DNA of 64,000 nucleotides from Candidatus Pelagibacter communis (lineage in GTDB: Bacteria > Pseudomonadota > Alphaproteobacteria > Pelagibacterales > Pelagibacteraceae): the NCBI RefSeq assembly GCF_001180025.1, contig NZ_CVSK01000048.1, forward strand, positions 25,843 to 89,842. Reading direction: 5' to 3'. Of the stretch, positions 36,913-45,862 are shown in pieces. The notes beneath the pieces are model-generated. The model worked only from the letters and a program-made list of their open reading frames with translations, was not told the DNA's origin and made no database searches. The position numbers were made by a program, and so were the translations under genes. Position 1 is the stretch's first letter, and every line of letters begins with the position of its first letter.

Positions 36913-37403
36913 TAGAATTTTAAACTTATTAAATATATTAATATCATTGAATATAAACCTGCCATTATATCATCCATAATTATTCCAAAATAGTTCTTAT
37001 GGTTTTTATCAAAATAACTTACTGGAAAAGGTTTTAGGATGTCAAAAAATCTAAAAAAAACAAAAGATAAAATATAATAAATTTCAATGGAAATACTTAT
37101 TTGATTAGTTTGATTTAAATACAATAACAAAATTAAAGGCATAGATTGCCCCAAAACTTCATCGATTACTATTTGCCTTGGGTCTTTATTTTTAAATTCA
37201 GACTCAGAATCTTTTACGGCATAAAATGAATAAAAGAATAAAAGTATAAAAAAAATAATTGAAAACTTAAGATCAGTGTAACCTAAAATTTCATAAGCAA
37301 TATAAATAAAAACAGTTATTACTGCAGAAGTTACGGTTCCAGGAATTTTGGTTAAATATCCATAACCAAAGAAAGTGGATAACAAAACATTTATTTTTTT
37401 CAT
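36912..37403 (-). CDS. pgpA: Phosphatidylglycerophosphatase A
   Basis: Inner-membrane phosphatase giving phosphatidylglycerol. 163 residues from ATG 37403, which overlaps the ispDF stop by 4 bases; an in-frame start 15 bases upstream would extend into ispDF. FGYGYLTKIPGTVTSA near the N-terminus and DPRQIVIDEVLGQ (about 76-88) are the family motifs, with about four TM helices. The first 27 bases are repeated inverted at the window end (63974-64000). Confidence 0.92.
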   Translation of the reverse strand: MKKINVLLSTFFGYGYLTKIPGTVTSAVITVFIYIAYEILGYTDLKFSIIFFILLFFYSFYAVKDSESEFKNKDPRQIVIDEVLGQSMPLILLLYLNQTNQISISIEIYYILSFVFFRFFDILKPFPVSYFDKNHKNYFGIIMDDIMAGLYSMILIYLISLKF

Positions 37404-38500
37404 TGTGTAATTGAGCAAATAACTTCACATGCTATTGCTTTTTCCTTTCCAATTAACCCAAGTTTTTCTACTGTTTTACCTTTTAAGTTAATTAATTCTT
37501 TATCAATATTTAATAAATTAGATAGAGATTTGATTATTTTATACCGATACTTTGAAACTTTTGGTTGTTCACATATTAAATTTATGTCTAAATTATTTAT
37601 ATAAAATTCATTATTATTTAATATTTCAAGAATAGGTTTTAGCATTTTAGGGGATCTAATATTTTTATATTTATTTTGATTATCTGGGAAAAAGTTACCA
37701 ATATCTTTTTTTCTCATAGCCCCAAGAAGAGAATCTATTATTGAATGAATAATTACATCTCCATCTGAATGACCTTTAAGTCCTGAGTGATAAGGAATCT
37801 TTATACCACCTAAATAAAGTTTTTTACCTTTTATTAATCTATGAATATCAAAACCAATACCAAAATAAGTTTTATTATTTTTGATATCTTCTTTAAATGT
37901 AATTTTATAATTTAAGTTTTCACCCTTAATAAATTTAATTTTTAGATTATTTTCAATAAATAATGTTGCTTCATCAGTAATTTTATTTTTTTCTTTACTT
38001 GAAAGATTATATAAATCTTTAAATTTAAAAGCTTGTGGGGTTTGAGTTAGAATTGAATTATTTCGATTTAAGTTAAAAAGTTGGTTTTTTACTTTATATT
38101 TAATTGAGTCTTTTGCATGCGTGTAAGGTATTACCGCATTATTTTTTTTAAGTGATTTAATTAGATTTTTTAAAAGCTTGATTGTGAAATTTGGTCTAGC
38201 AGCATCATGAATTAGAACATTATTAGGTTTAAATTTTTTTATATATTTTAAGGCTATTAAAGAGGAATCAGATCTTTCTTTACCACCTTTTATAATTGAT
38301 ATATTTTTAGGAAATTTTTCTTTAATACTTCTTTTATTATTTACGACTAATATAATTTTTTTAAACAGCTTTGATTTCATTGCTTTTTCTAAAGAATGTT
38401 TAAAAAGAGCCTTGTTTTTATAAATATTAAATTGCTTTGGTTTTTTTGAATTAAATCTTTTGCTTTGTCCTGATGCTAGTATTATAAAATAAGTATTCAT
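37400..38500 (-). CDS. ispDF: Bifunctional IspD/IspF (MEP pathway)
   Basis: 366-residue fusion. The IspD part (about 1-215) is a cytidylyltransferase for 2-C-methyl-D-erythritol 4-phosphate, with IILASGQSKRF at the N-terminus and HDAARPN. The IspF part (about 218-366) is the cyclodiphosphate synthase, with GIGFDIHRL (zinc ligands), HSDGDVIIHSIIDSLLGA and NFFPD. IspE is not in this window. The last 40 coding bases are repeated inverted at 63938-63977. Confidence 0.95.
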   Translation of the reverse strand: MNTYFIILASGQSKRFNSKKPKQFNIYKNKALFKHSLEKAMKSKLFKKIILVVNNKRSIKEKFPKNISIIKGGKERSDSSLIALKYIKKFKPNNVLIHDAARPNFTIKLLKNLIKSLKKNNAVIPYTHAKDSIKYKVKNQLFNLNRNNSILTQTPQAFKFKDLYNLSSKEKNKITDEATLFIENNLKIKFIKGENLNYKITFKEDIKNNKTYFGIGFDIHRLIKGKKLYLGGIKIPYHSGLKGHSDGDVIIHSIIDSLLGAMRKKDIGNFFPDNQNKYKNIRSPKMLKPILEILNNNEFYINNLDINLICEQPKVSKYRYKIIKSLSNLLNIDKELINLKGKTVEKLGLIGKEKAIACEVICSITQ

Positions 38501-38524
38501 TTATATGGTAGTTTTTATATTCAA

Positions 38525-40312
38525 ATGTACGAATTTATTAAAAAAAATATATATCTAATAATATTATTTATTATCACATTATCGATAGGTTTTTTAACCT
38601 TTTTAACTTTTATAGATAAAGGATTTATTGAATTAACAGATCAAAATTTACAAATTTTATTAGTCCTAAATATTGCTCTTTTATTTGCACTTTTTGTTTT
38701 TATTTTTATTGAGATTAAGAGAGCTATAAAAAATGATATCGATAAAGATGGATTAAAATCAAATAAAAAATATATTACATACTTTGGATTATTTACACTT
38801 ATACCTTCTGTATTAATATCTATTTTTTCGTTATTCTTATTTTCTTTTGCTTTAGAAAAGTATTTCGATAAAAAAGTAACCACAGTTGTCAATAATTCCT
38901 ATGAGTTAGCAAGGAATTACGTAGAAGAAATCAGAAATAAAATTCAATCTGATATAGTTTTGATAGCTTTTGATACCAATAAAAGTAAAAAATTTTTAAA
39001 TGATAATCAAAATGAATATAAGAGATTTTTAAATACACAAAAATTAATTCGTAATGTAGATGAAGTTCACATTATAGACATTAATAAAAAATTATTATTT
39101 ACTTCATTAAATGATAGTCAGCCATACATACCACCTGTAGATAAAGCTCTAAATATGGTTTTAGATGATGATAGGCCATTAAAAATAATTAATGCTCCAA
39201 AAAATATTTCAGCAGCTATAATGAGATTGCAGAATTTTGATGATAGATTTTTGTATGTTGTAAAATATTTAGATAAAGATATTTCAAAATATTTAAATGA
39301 ATCTCAAGAAGCTATAAATTTTTATTATACTGTCGAAGAAAAAAGTACAGGTATAAAAATTTCTTTTGCAATTATATATATAATAGTTGTTAGTGTTTTG
39401 TTATTTGTTTCCATATCAATAGCAATTAGATTTTCATCCAGATTCTTTAGATCAATAAATAACTTAATTTTAGCATCAGCATCGATAGGAAAGGGAAATT
39501 TTAATGCAAAAGTTCCTGAAGTGAAGACAGATAAAGATTTAGAAACTTTAAATAAAAATTTTAATTTAATGATAGATAGGTTGAAAAGTCAGCAAGAAAA
39601 ACTAATTATTAATGAAAGACATGAGGCATGGGGAAGCCTGGCCAGAAAACTTGCTCATGAAATCAAAAATCCACTTACACCCATTCAATTAACTATAGAT
39701 CGATTAAAAAATAAATATTCTAAAAAATTACAAGAAAGTGAAATTGAGAATTTTAAAGATAATTTAAAAATTATAAATAATCAGATAAAGCAAATTGAAA
39801 AGTTAGTTAATGAATTTTCTGATTTTGCAAGAATGCCTAAACCAATCTTTCGAGAGAATAATTTAGTAGATATAATTCACGAAAATATAAATTTGCTAAA
39901 AGAATTAGACAATACGATTAATATTATCTTTAACAAAGACTCTGATAAAATTTTAATTGATAGTGATAAAGAACAAATAAGTAGAGTGTTTTTAAATTTG
40001 ATTAAAAATTCTATCGAAAGTATCAATCAAAAAGCTCAAAACAATAACAATTTCAGCAAAAAAATTGCTATTGAACTTACCGAAGATGATGGCCACATAA
40101 AAGTAATTATAGAGGATAATGGTGTTGGTTTTAGTGAATTAAAAAACAAAATTAAAGATATACTTAATCCGTATTTCACAACTAAGAAAAATGGAACTGG
40201 TTTAGGATTATCGATAGTTAATAAAATAATTAATGATCACAATGGAAAAATAGATTTTATACCAATCAATAATGGAGCAAAAATAAATATAACATTTTTA
40301 AAACAAAAATGA
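38525..40312 (+). CDS. ntrY: Sensor histidine kinase NtrY
   Basis: 595-residue membrane sensor. TM helices at about 9-30, 43-62 and 84-110, a periplasmic sensor region to about 275, a fourth TM (about 278-301), then HAMP, dimerisation domain with phospho-acceptor H378 in HEIKNPLTPIQL, and an ATPase domain with N-box NLIKNSIES, EDNGVGF and NGTGLGLSI. It overlaps ntrX by 4 bases. NtrB/NtrC, which often precede it in alphaproteobacteria, are not here; ispDF is divergently adjacent. Confidence 0.92.
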   Translation: MYEFIKKNIYLIILFIITLSIGFLTFLTFIDKGFIELTDQNLQILLVLNIALLFALFVFIFIEIKRAIKNDIDKDGLKSNKKYITYFGLFTLIPSVLISIFSLFLFSFALEKYFDKKVTTVVNNSYELARNYVEEIRNKIQSDIVLIAFDTNKSKKFLNDNQNEYKRFLNTQKLIRNVDEVHIIDINKKLLFTSLNDSQPYIPPVDKALNMVLDDDRPLKIINAPKNISAAIMRLQNFDDRFLYVVKYLDKDISKYLNESQEAINFYYTVEEKSTGIKISFAIIYIIVVSVLLFVSISIAIRFSSRFFRSINNLILASASIGKGNFNAKVPEVKTDKDLETLNKNFNLMIDRLKSQQEKLIINERHEAWGSLARKLAHEIKNPLTPIQLTIDRLKNKYSKKLQESEIENFKDNLKIINNQIKQIEKLVNEFSDFARMPKPIFRENNLVDIIHENINLLKELDNTINIIFNKDSDKILIDSDKEQISRVFLNLIKNSIESINQKAQNNNNFSKKIAIELTEDDGHIKVIIEDNGVGFSELKNKIKDILNPYFTTKKNGTGLGLSIVNKIINDHNGKIDFIPINNGAKINITFLKQK

Positions 40313-41664
40313 GCGAAGAAATTTTAATAGTAGACGATAACTCAGATATCAGAAATATAATTAATGAATTAATTATAGATGCAGGTTACAAAACTCGATT
40401 AGCAGCAAATTATAATCAAGCACTTGCTGAAATTGATAAAAAATTACCTGATGTCGCAATTCTTGATGTTAAATTGGATAAAGGGGATAATGATGGTATT
40501 GAGCTTCTTTCACATATTAAATCTAAAAATAAAGATACACCTGTTATAATTATTTCTGGACATGCGAATATCGAAATGGCTGTCAAATCATTGCAACATG
40601 GTGCTTTTGAATTTATAGAAAAACCATTTGATCAAGAAAGATTAATTAATTTTGTTAAAAGAGCAGTTGAAAACTTTAATTTAAAAAAACAAAATAGAGA
40701 ATACGAAAGTAAATTATTTTCATCCTATGAATTAATAGGAAAAAGCAAAAATATAGTAAATATAAATTATCAAATTAAAAAAATATCAGTTACTGAAAGT
40801 AGGGTTTTTATAAGCGGCCCCTCAGGTTCAGGAAAAGAATTAATTGCTAGAAAAATCCACAAAGCGTCTACTAGAAGTAAAAATCCATTTATTGTCTTAA
40901 ATGGTGCTTTGCTTGATATGAACAAGTATGAATTAGAATTATTTGGAGAAGAAAAGGAGAATGGTTCTATATCATACGGTGCGCTTGAAAAAGCAAACAG
41001 AGGAACACTATTAATAGATCAAGTTTCAGAAATTCCATTAGATATACAATCAAAAATATTAAGGGTATTAACAGATCAAAAATTTAAAAGAGTAAATGGT
41101 AGTAATGATGTTAGTGTAGATGTAAGATTAATTTGCTCATCAAGTAAAGACTTAAAAAAAGAAATAGAAATTGGAAATTTTAGAGAGGATTTATTTCACA
41201 GAATAAATGTTTTTGAGATAAACATTGAACCATTAAGCCAAAGAATTTCAGATATACCTTTGTTAATTAAATATTTTTCAAAAAAAATATCAGAAAATTA
41301 TAAAATTAAAGAATTAGATATAGATGATAATAACAGTTACATACTTAATCATAATTGGCATGGTAATGTTAGAGAGTTAAGAAATTTAATTGAGAGAATT
41401 GCAATATTGCAACCAGATTCAAAAGATAAAATCTCAAATATTATTAAAGAATCTTTAAAAAATACAAATTTTGATGATCAATTAGCTGAAAATAGCCTTT
41501 CTGTGCCATTAAAAGAGGCTAGAGAAAAGTTTGAAAAGGAGTATTTAACTATTCAACTTAAAAAATTTAATGGAAATATTTCTAAAACGGCTAATTTTGT
41601 TGGAATGGAAAGAAGCGCATTACATAGAAAATTAAAAGGTTTGGGCATCAAAGAATTTAATTAG
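40309..41664 (+). CDS. ntrX: NtrX response regulator with degenerate AAA+ domain
   Basis: 451 residues: receiver domain (1-120, phospho-acceptor D53), AAA+ domain (about 140-380) and Fis-type helix-turn-helix at the C-terminus (NISKTANFVGMERSALHRKL). Walker A is intact (GPSGSGKE, 170-177). The sigma-54 contact loop GAFTGA, expected after LFG (211-213), is absent and reads EEKENGSISYGA. Walker B is LLIDQ (D237, Q238), with glutamine where the catalytic glutamate normally sits. This suggests regulation without sigma-54 and perhaps without ATP hydrolysis. Confidence 0.9.
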   Translation: MSEEILIVDDNSDIRNIINELIIDAGYKTRLAANYNQALAEIDKKLPDVAILDVKLDKGDNDGIELLSHIKSKNKDTPVIIISGHANIEMAVKSLQHGAFEFIEKPFDQERLINFVKRAVENFNLKKQNREYESKLFSSYELIGKSKNIVNINYQIKKISVTESRVFISGPSGSGKELIARKIHKASTRSKNPFIVLNGALLDMNKYELELFGEEKENGSISYGALEKANRGTLLIDQVSEIPLDIQSKILRVLTDQKFKRVNGSNDVSVDVRLICSSSKDLKKEIEIGNFREDLFHRINVFEINIEPLSQRISDIPLLIKYFSKKISENYKIKELDIDDNNSYILNHNWHGNVRELRNLIERIAILQPDSKDKISNIIKESLKNTNFDDQLAENSLSVPLKEAREKFEKEYLTIQLKKFNGNISKTANFVGMERSALHRKLKGLGIKEFN

Positions 41665-43056
41665 ATGAATATAATCATTTGTGGAGCTGGAAGAGTAGGG
41701 TTCACTATAGCTAAACAGCTAAGTGAACAAGGTCATTCTATAACTGTTATTGACCCTTCTAGCGAAGATATTCAAAAAATTGATGATGCATTAGATGTTA
41801 AAGCTATAGTTGGAAAAGGAACTTATCCTTCTATACTTGAAAAAGCTAACGCAGCAGAGACTGACATGATTATAGCAGTTACTAGAAACGACGAAATTAA
41901 TATGCTTATTTGCCAAATAGCATTTTCAATTTTTAAAATTCCAAAAAAAATAGCCAGAATAAGATCTCAAGATTATCTAAACCCAAAATTTACAAGAGTT
42001 TATAATAAAGAGAATCTCCCAATAGATGTGATTATTTCACCAGAGATTGAAATTGCTAAATCAATACAAAGAAAACTTGAGGCTCCAGGAGCATTAGACA
42101 GTGTTCCATTTGCTGATAATAAAATTAAATTATTGGAAATTTTAATTAACGAAAATTGTAAATTAATTAACATCAAGCTCAATGATTTAACGAAAAAACA
42201 TCCTAATTTAGATGCAAATATTATTGGAATAATAAGAGATGAAAAATTTTTAATTCCAAAGAAAAATGATGATGTAAGAAAAAATGATAAAATTTATGTG
42301 ATAATAAATTCATCACAAATGTCAGATACTTTAGAAGCTTTTGGACATGAAGAAAAAGTATCTAAAAATATTTTAATTGTAGGTGGTGGCAACATAGGTT
42401 TTAACTTAGCTAAAAACATTGAAGAAACTTTAGACGCAGCAAGAGTTAAAATTATTGAAAAAAACAAAGAAAGAGCTGAATTTCTTGCCAGCGAATTAAA
42501 TAATACGATTGTTATTAATGGTGATGCTTTAGACGAGGAAGTATTAGCAGAAGCAAATTTACAAGAAGCCGAAACAGTTCTTGCTTTAACAAATGATGAT
42601 GAGGATAATTTGATGGTAAGTGTTCTCGTTGAAAAATTTGCAAAAGACGAAAAAGATATTGATGATAAAAGAACCATGGCTTTAATTAATAAGCCCAATT
42701 ATTCTTTGTTACAAAACTCTTTAAAAATTGATGATCTTATTGATCCAAGAATGAATACTGTTTCAAGTATTTTAAAGCATGTTCATAAAGGAACAATTGA
42801 GACAGCTTATACTATTATGAATGGTGAATATGAAGTAATTGAAGCTGAAATTATAGAAACTTCAGAGCTTATTAATAAAGAATTAAAAAATTCAAATTTG
42901 CCAGATGAGATAAGAATTGGCGCAATCCTAAGAGAAAATAAAGTTATTATACCTAGATCAAATTTTGTATTTCAAAAAGAGGATAAAGTTGTTTTTTTAG
43001 CAAAGAAAGATTCTATTTCAGTAGTAGAAAATATATTTAGAATAAGTTCTATTTAA
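41665..43056 (+). CDS. trkA: Trk potassium uptake regulatory protein TrkA
   Basis: Peripheral NAD(H)-binding regulator of TrkH. 463 residues in two tandem RCK units; each begins with a Rossmann motif (CGAGRVG at about 5-11 and VGGGNIG at about 235-241) and ends in a TrkA_C domain (KIYVIINS and KVVFLAKK). It starts at the base after the ntrX stop, an arrangement (ntrX-trkA) known in many alphaproteobacteria. Confidence 0.95.
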   Translation: MNIIICGAGRVGFTIAKQLSEQGHSITVIDPSSEDIQKIDDALDVKAIVGKGTYPSILEKANAAETDMIIAVTRNDEINMLICQIAFSIFKIPKKIARIRSQDYLNPKFTRVYNKENLPIDVIISPEIEIAKSIQRKLEAPGALDSVPFADNKIKLLEILINENCKLINIKLNDLTKKHPNLDANIIGIIRDEKFLIPKKNDDVRKNDKIYVIINSSQMSDTLEAFGHEEKVSKNILIVGGGNIGFNLAKNIEETLDAARVKIIEKNKERAEFLASELNNTIVINGDALDEEVLAEANLQEAETVLALTNDDEDNLMVSVLVEKFAKDEKDIDDKRTMALINKPNYSLLQNSLKIDDLIDPRMNTVSSILKHVHKGTIETAYTIMNGEYEVIEAEIIETSELINKELKNSNLPDEIRIGAILRENKVIIPRSNFVFQKEDKVVFLAKKDSISVVENIFRISSI

Positions 43057-43060
43057 TTAA

Positions 43061-44467
43061 ATGTCATTTTTTAGAGTAAAGTACTTAAGTTTCTTTTTTA
43101 TATTAATATCTATTTTTTCTTTTTTAAATATTATTTATTCATATTATTTTAATTTATATCTAAATCTAAACACATATTATTTTAGCTTAATTATTTCTGC
43201 AGTAATTGGAATAATTTTTTACAAAATTAAAACTGATCCCAAAAAACCCTCAATATTTGAAAAGATATTAACCGTCCTATTGGGATATCTTTTAATGCCT
43301 ATGGTTTTATCTATACCTTTTTATTTAAGTATTTATAATTTATCTTTTTTAAATTCTTTATTCGAGGCAGTTTCTGGATTTACTTCAACAGGTTTTACTA
43401 TCTTTGAAAATATCAAACATGTTGATCAAGGCTTAATTTTATGGAGATCATCAATACAATGGATAGGTGGTTTGTATTTTTTATATTCTATAATTTTTTT
43501 AATTGATATTTATGATGAAAGTTTAAAAAAATCTTTAACTAATTTTTTATCTTTTAATTCAGCTGAGATTTTAAAACAATCAATTAAAATTCTTTTACTT
43601 TACACAGGATTAACTATCTCAATTTTTATTATTTTAAATATTCTTGGAATTAGATCATTTAATTCACTGAATTTAGCAATGACAGTAATTTCATCAGGTG
43701 GATTTCTGCCTTCAAATGATCTTTCGTCAATTTTAATAAACGATTTTCAAATAATTATATTTTCTTTTTTAATGCTGATTTCTTTTTTTAGTATTTTTTT
43801 TACATATAATTTAATTTTTCTAAGAAAAAAAAATTTAAATTTTTTTTATGAAGATATACATTTATTTTTATATTTTATTATAGTTGTAAGTATATTTTTT
43901 GTATTCTTTAGCTATGATACTAATTTCACATACAGTTTTTTATCTTTAGTTAGCAGCATTTCAAATATAGGTATTTCTCTTGATATTGATCAAGCTAACT
44001 TACATTTTATATATATCTTACTTGTAGTTATTGGTGGTTCCTTTTTTTCTACGAGCTCAGGTTTAAGGTTTTTAAAAATATATTCTTTAACCAAATATTC
44101 TATTAATCAAATTCTTTCTTTTAGCAGGCCAAAAAATGTATTTATGAACAAATTGGTTTTTTCTAAAATTAATTTTGATACTAAAGACATAAATAAATAT
44201 TTTTTAACAATATTAATTTTTGTTATTTCACTTTTTTCTTTAACCATCTTATTGTCTTTATCTGATATTCAATTTGAATATTCTTTCAAATTAGCTATAT
44301 TGACATTGATGAACACGGTTAATTCATCTGCTTATGGTCTATCGGACTTTGATTTTCAAAATTTGCACTTTTTAACTAAATATTTTCTAATATTTTTTAT
44401 GATTATCGGAAGAGTTGAACTGTTATCTTTATTGCTAATTGTTAAAAAATTTCTTTTTAAAAACTAA
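43061..44467 (+). CDS. trkH: Trk potassium uptake channel protein TrkH
   Basis: 468-residue membrane protein with the four pore loops of the TrkH/KtrB family: AVSGFTSTGFTIFE (about 104-117), a loop with VISSGGFLPSND, GGSFFSTSSGLRF and NTVNSSAYGLSDF. The glycine of the last filter is replaced by a serine/alanine-type sequence. It follows trkA by 4 bases and is the last protein gene before tRNA-Arg. Confidence 0.92.
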   Translation: MSFFRVKYLSFFFILISIFSFLNIIYSYYFNLYLNLNTYYFSLIISAVIGIIFYKIKTDPKKPSIFEKILTVLLGYLLMPMVLSIPFYLSIYNLSFLNSLFEAVSGFTSTGFTIFENIKHVDQGLILWRSSIQWIGGLYFLYSIIFLIDIYDESLKKSLTNFLSFNSAEILKQSIKILLLYTGLTISIFIILNILGIRSFNSLNLAMTVISSGGFLPSNDLSSILINDFQIIIFSFLMLISFFSIFFTYNLIFLRKKNLNFFYEDIHLFLYFIIVVSIFFVFFSYDTNFTYSFLSLVSSISNIGISLDIDQANLHFIYILLVVIGGSFFSTSSGLRFLKIYSLTKYSINQILSFSRPKNVFMNKLVFSKINFDTKDINKYFLTILIFVISLFSLTILLSLSDIQFEYSFKLAILTLMNTVNSSAYGLSDFDFQNLHFLTKYFLIFFMIIGRVELLSLLLIVKKFLFKN

Positions 44468-44495
44468 TTTAGTATTATATATATCAGTAAATTTT

Positions 44496-44572
44496 GCGCC
44501 CTTAGCTCAGCTGGATAGAGCATCGGTTTTCTAAACCGAGGGTCGGAGGTTCGAATCCTCCAGGGCGCGCCA
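44496..44572 (+). tRNA. tRNA-Arg (anticodon UCU)
   Basis: 77-base cloverleaf with encoded CCA. The acceptor stem GCGCCCT pairs with AGGGCGC; the D arm is GCTC/GAGC; the anticodon stem TCGGT/ACCGA closes the loop TTTCTAA with anticodon TCT; the T arm is GGAGG-TTCGAAT-CCTCC. It reads AGA/AGG codons, which are abundant in these AT-rich genes. Confidence 0.97.
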
Positions 44573-44655
44573 TATTGTCATTTTTTATTGCTATTATTAA
44601 AATTTTTGTACTTGACTAGAATTTATCTAAACAAGGTTTTACTAATTATTTTTTC

Positions 44656-44684
44656 TTGAAGAGTATTTTCTTACATGCTTAAAT
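44656..44684 (+). promoter_or_regulatory. Candidate aapJ promoter
   Basis: TTGAAG at 44656-44661 and TTAAAT at 44679-44684 with a 17-base spacer, ahead of the two dyads and the Shine-Dalgarno of aapJ. Another TTGACT lies further upstream near 44614 with no good partner. The match is plausible but the region is very AT-rich. Confidence 0.3.
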
Positions 44685-44691
44685 TAAGAAT

Positions 44692-44728
44692 ATTCAAAAG
44701 TAATTTTGAATTATTTGTTAACAAATAA
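44692..44728 (+). promoter_or_regulatory. Twin dyads in the aapJ upstream region
   Basis: An 8-bp inverted repeat with a 4-base loop (ATTCAAAA/TTTTGAAT, 44692-44711) abuts a perfect 18-bp palindrome (TTATTTGTTAACAAATAA, 44711-44728). A strong AAAGGAAG ribosome-binding site follows at about 44738-44745. They could be regulator operators or mRNA-stabilising hairpins in the leader. No known consensus is matched with confidence. Confidence 0.5.
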
Positions 44729-44749
44729 AAATAACTAAAAGGAAGAATA

Positions 44750-45790
44750 ATGTTTAAATACTTAAAACAATTAACTTCTTTAGTTGCTATGGTTGCAGTG
44801 TTGTTTACTTTTACAACAGAAACTATGGCTGCTAAAAAATCTAAAACACTTAAAAACACTCAAAAGAAGGGTTTTGTAAGATGTGGAGTATCTCAAGGTC
44901 TTCCAGGATTTTCTAATGCTGATGCTGCAGGAAATTGGACTGGTGTTGACGTTGATGTATGTAGAGCGGTAGCTGCTGCAGTACTAGGTGATGCAAACAA
45001 AGTTAAGTTTACACCATTAAGTGCTAAAGAAAGATTTACAGCTTTAACTTCTAATGAGATTGATATCTTATCAAGAAACACAACTTGGACTCTTTCTAGG
45101 GATGCTGACATCGGACTTACTTTCGTAGGAGTAAACTTCTATGATGGTCAAGGTTTTATGGTTAGAAAAAATTCTGGATATTCATCTGTGAATGATTTCA
45201 AAAACGGTATTTCTGCGTGTACAAACTTAGGAACAACAACTGAGCTTAATATGAGAGACTTCTTTAATTCAAAAGGAATTTCTTATGAGCCAGTAACTTT
45301 CGAAAAAGCTGACGAAGTTGTTGCTGCGTATGATGCTGGAAGATGTGATACATATACAACTGATAAATCTGGTTTAGCTGCTCAAAGAATTAAATTGAGT
45401 TCTCCGGATGACCACATAGTTTTACCTGAAACTATTTCAAAAGAGCCTTTAGGCCCTGTTGTTAGACAAGGTGATTCTGTATGGGAAGATATCGTTAGAT
45501 GGTCTCTTAACACTATGATTGAAGCTGAAGAGTATGGTGTTACTTCTGCTAATGCAGACTCTATGAAAACTTCAGACAATCCAGCTGTAAAAAGATTAGT
45601 TGGTGCTGAAGGTGAATTAGGAGCTGCTTTAGGTTTAGATAATGACTGGAGTTTAAGAATTATCAAACAAGTTGGTAACTACGGTGAAAGCTACAAAAGA
45701 AACATTGCTGACACTGGAATTCTACCTGACAGAGGTCCAAATGAATTATGGACTAAAGGTGGAATACTTTATGTACCACCAGCAAGATAA
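44750..45790 (+). CDS. aapJ: General L-amino acid ABC transporter, periplasmic binding protein
   Basis: 346-residue secreted binding protein; signal peptide with hydrophobic core LVAMVAVLFTFTT and cleavage near MAA-KK. The mature part has the SBP family 3 pattern: VRCGVSQGLPGFSNADAAGNWTGVDVDVCRAVAAAVLGD. It matches AapJ/BztA, which binds many L-amino acids. Codon choice and base composition look richer in GC than the neighbours, as expected for a highly expressed gene; SAR11 binding proteins are known to dominate ocean metaproteomes. A terminator follows directly. Confidence 0.94.
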   Translation: MFKYLKQLTSLVAMVAVLFTFTTETMAAKKSKTLKNTQKKGFVRCGVSQGLPGFSNADAAGNWTGVDVDVCRAVAAAVLGDANKVKFTPLSAKERFTALTSNEIDILSRNTTWTLSRDADIGLTFVGVNFYDGQGFMVRKNSGYSSVNDFKNGISACTNLGTTTELNMRDFFNSKGISYEPVTFEKADEVVAAYDAGRCDTYTTDKSGLAAQRIKLSSPDDHIVLPETISKEPLGPVVRQGDSVWEDIVRWSLNTMIEAEEYGVTSANADSMKTSDNPAVKRLVGAEGELGAALGLDNDWSLRIIKQVGNYGESYKRNIADTGILPDRGPNELWTKGGILYVPPAR

Positions 45791-45812
45791 TTTATATCTT
45801 TAAATAAAACTT

Positions 45813-45845
45813 AAAAAGGGCTAGATTTTTCTAGCCCTTTTTTTT
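45813..45845 (+). terminator. Rho-independent terminator after aapJ
   Basis: Perfect 13-bp stem, AAAAAGGGCTAGA (45813-45825) with TCTAGCCCTTTTT (45830-45842), 4-base T loop, continuing into a T tract. It lies 22 bases after the aapJ stop and 18 bases before aapQ. It should cut most transcripts after aapJ, giving far more binding protein than membrane components. Confidence 0.92.
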
Positions 45846-45862
45846 ATAAGTCTTGAATTATT

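Noticed and set aside
40309..41664. NtrX as a sigma-54 enhancer-binding protein, with a search for -24/-12 promoters
   Set aside because: GAFTGA is absent and Walker B is altered; no convincing -24/-12 element was seen ahead of the nearby genes.
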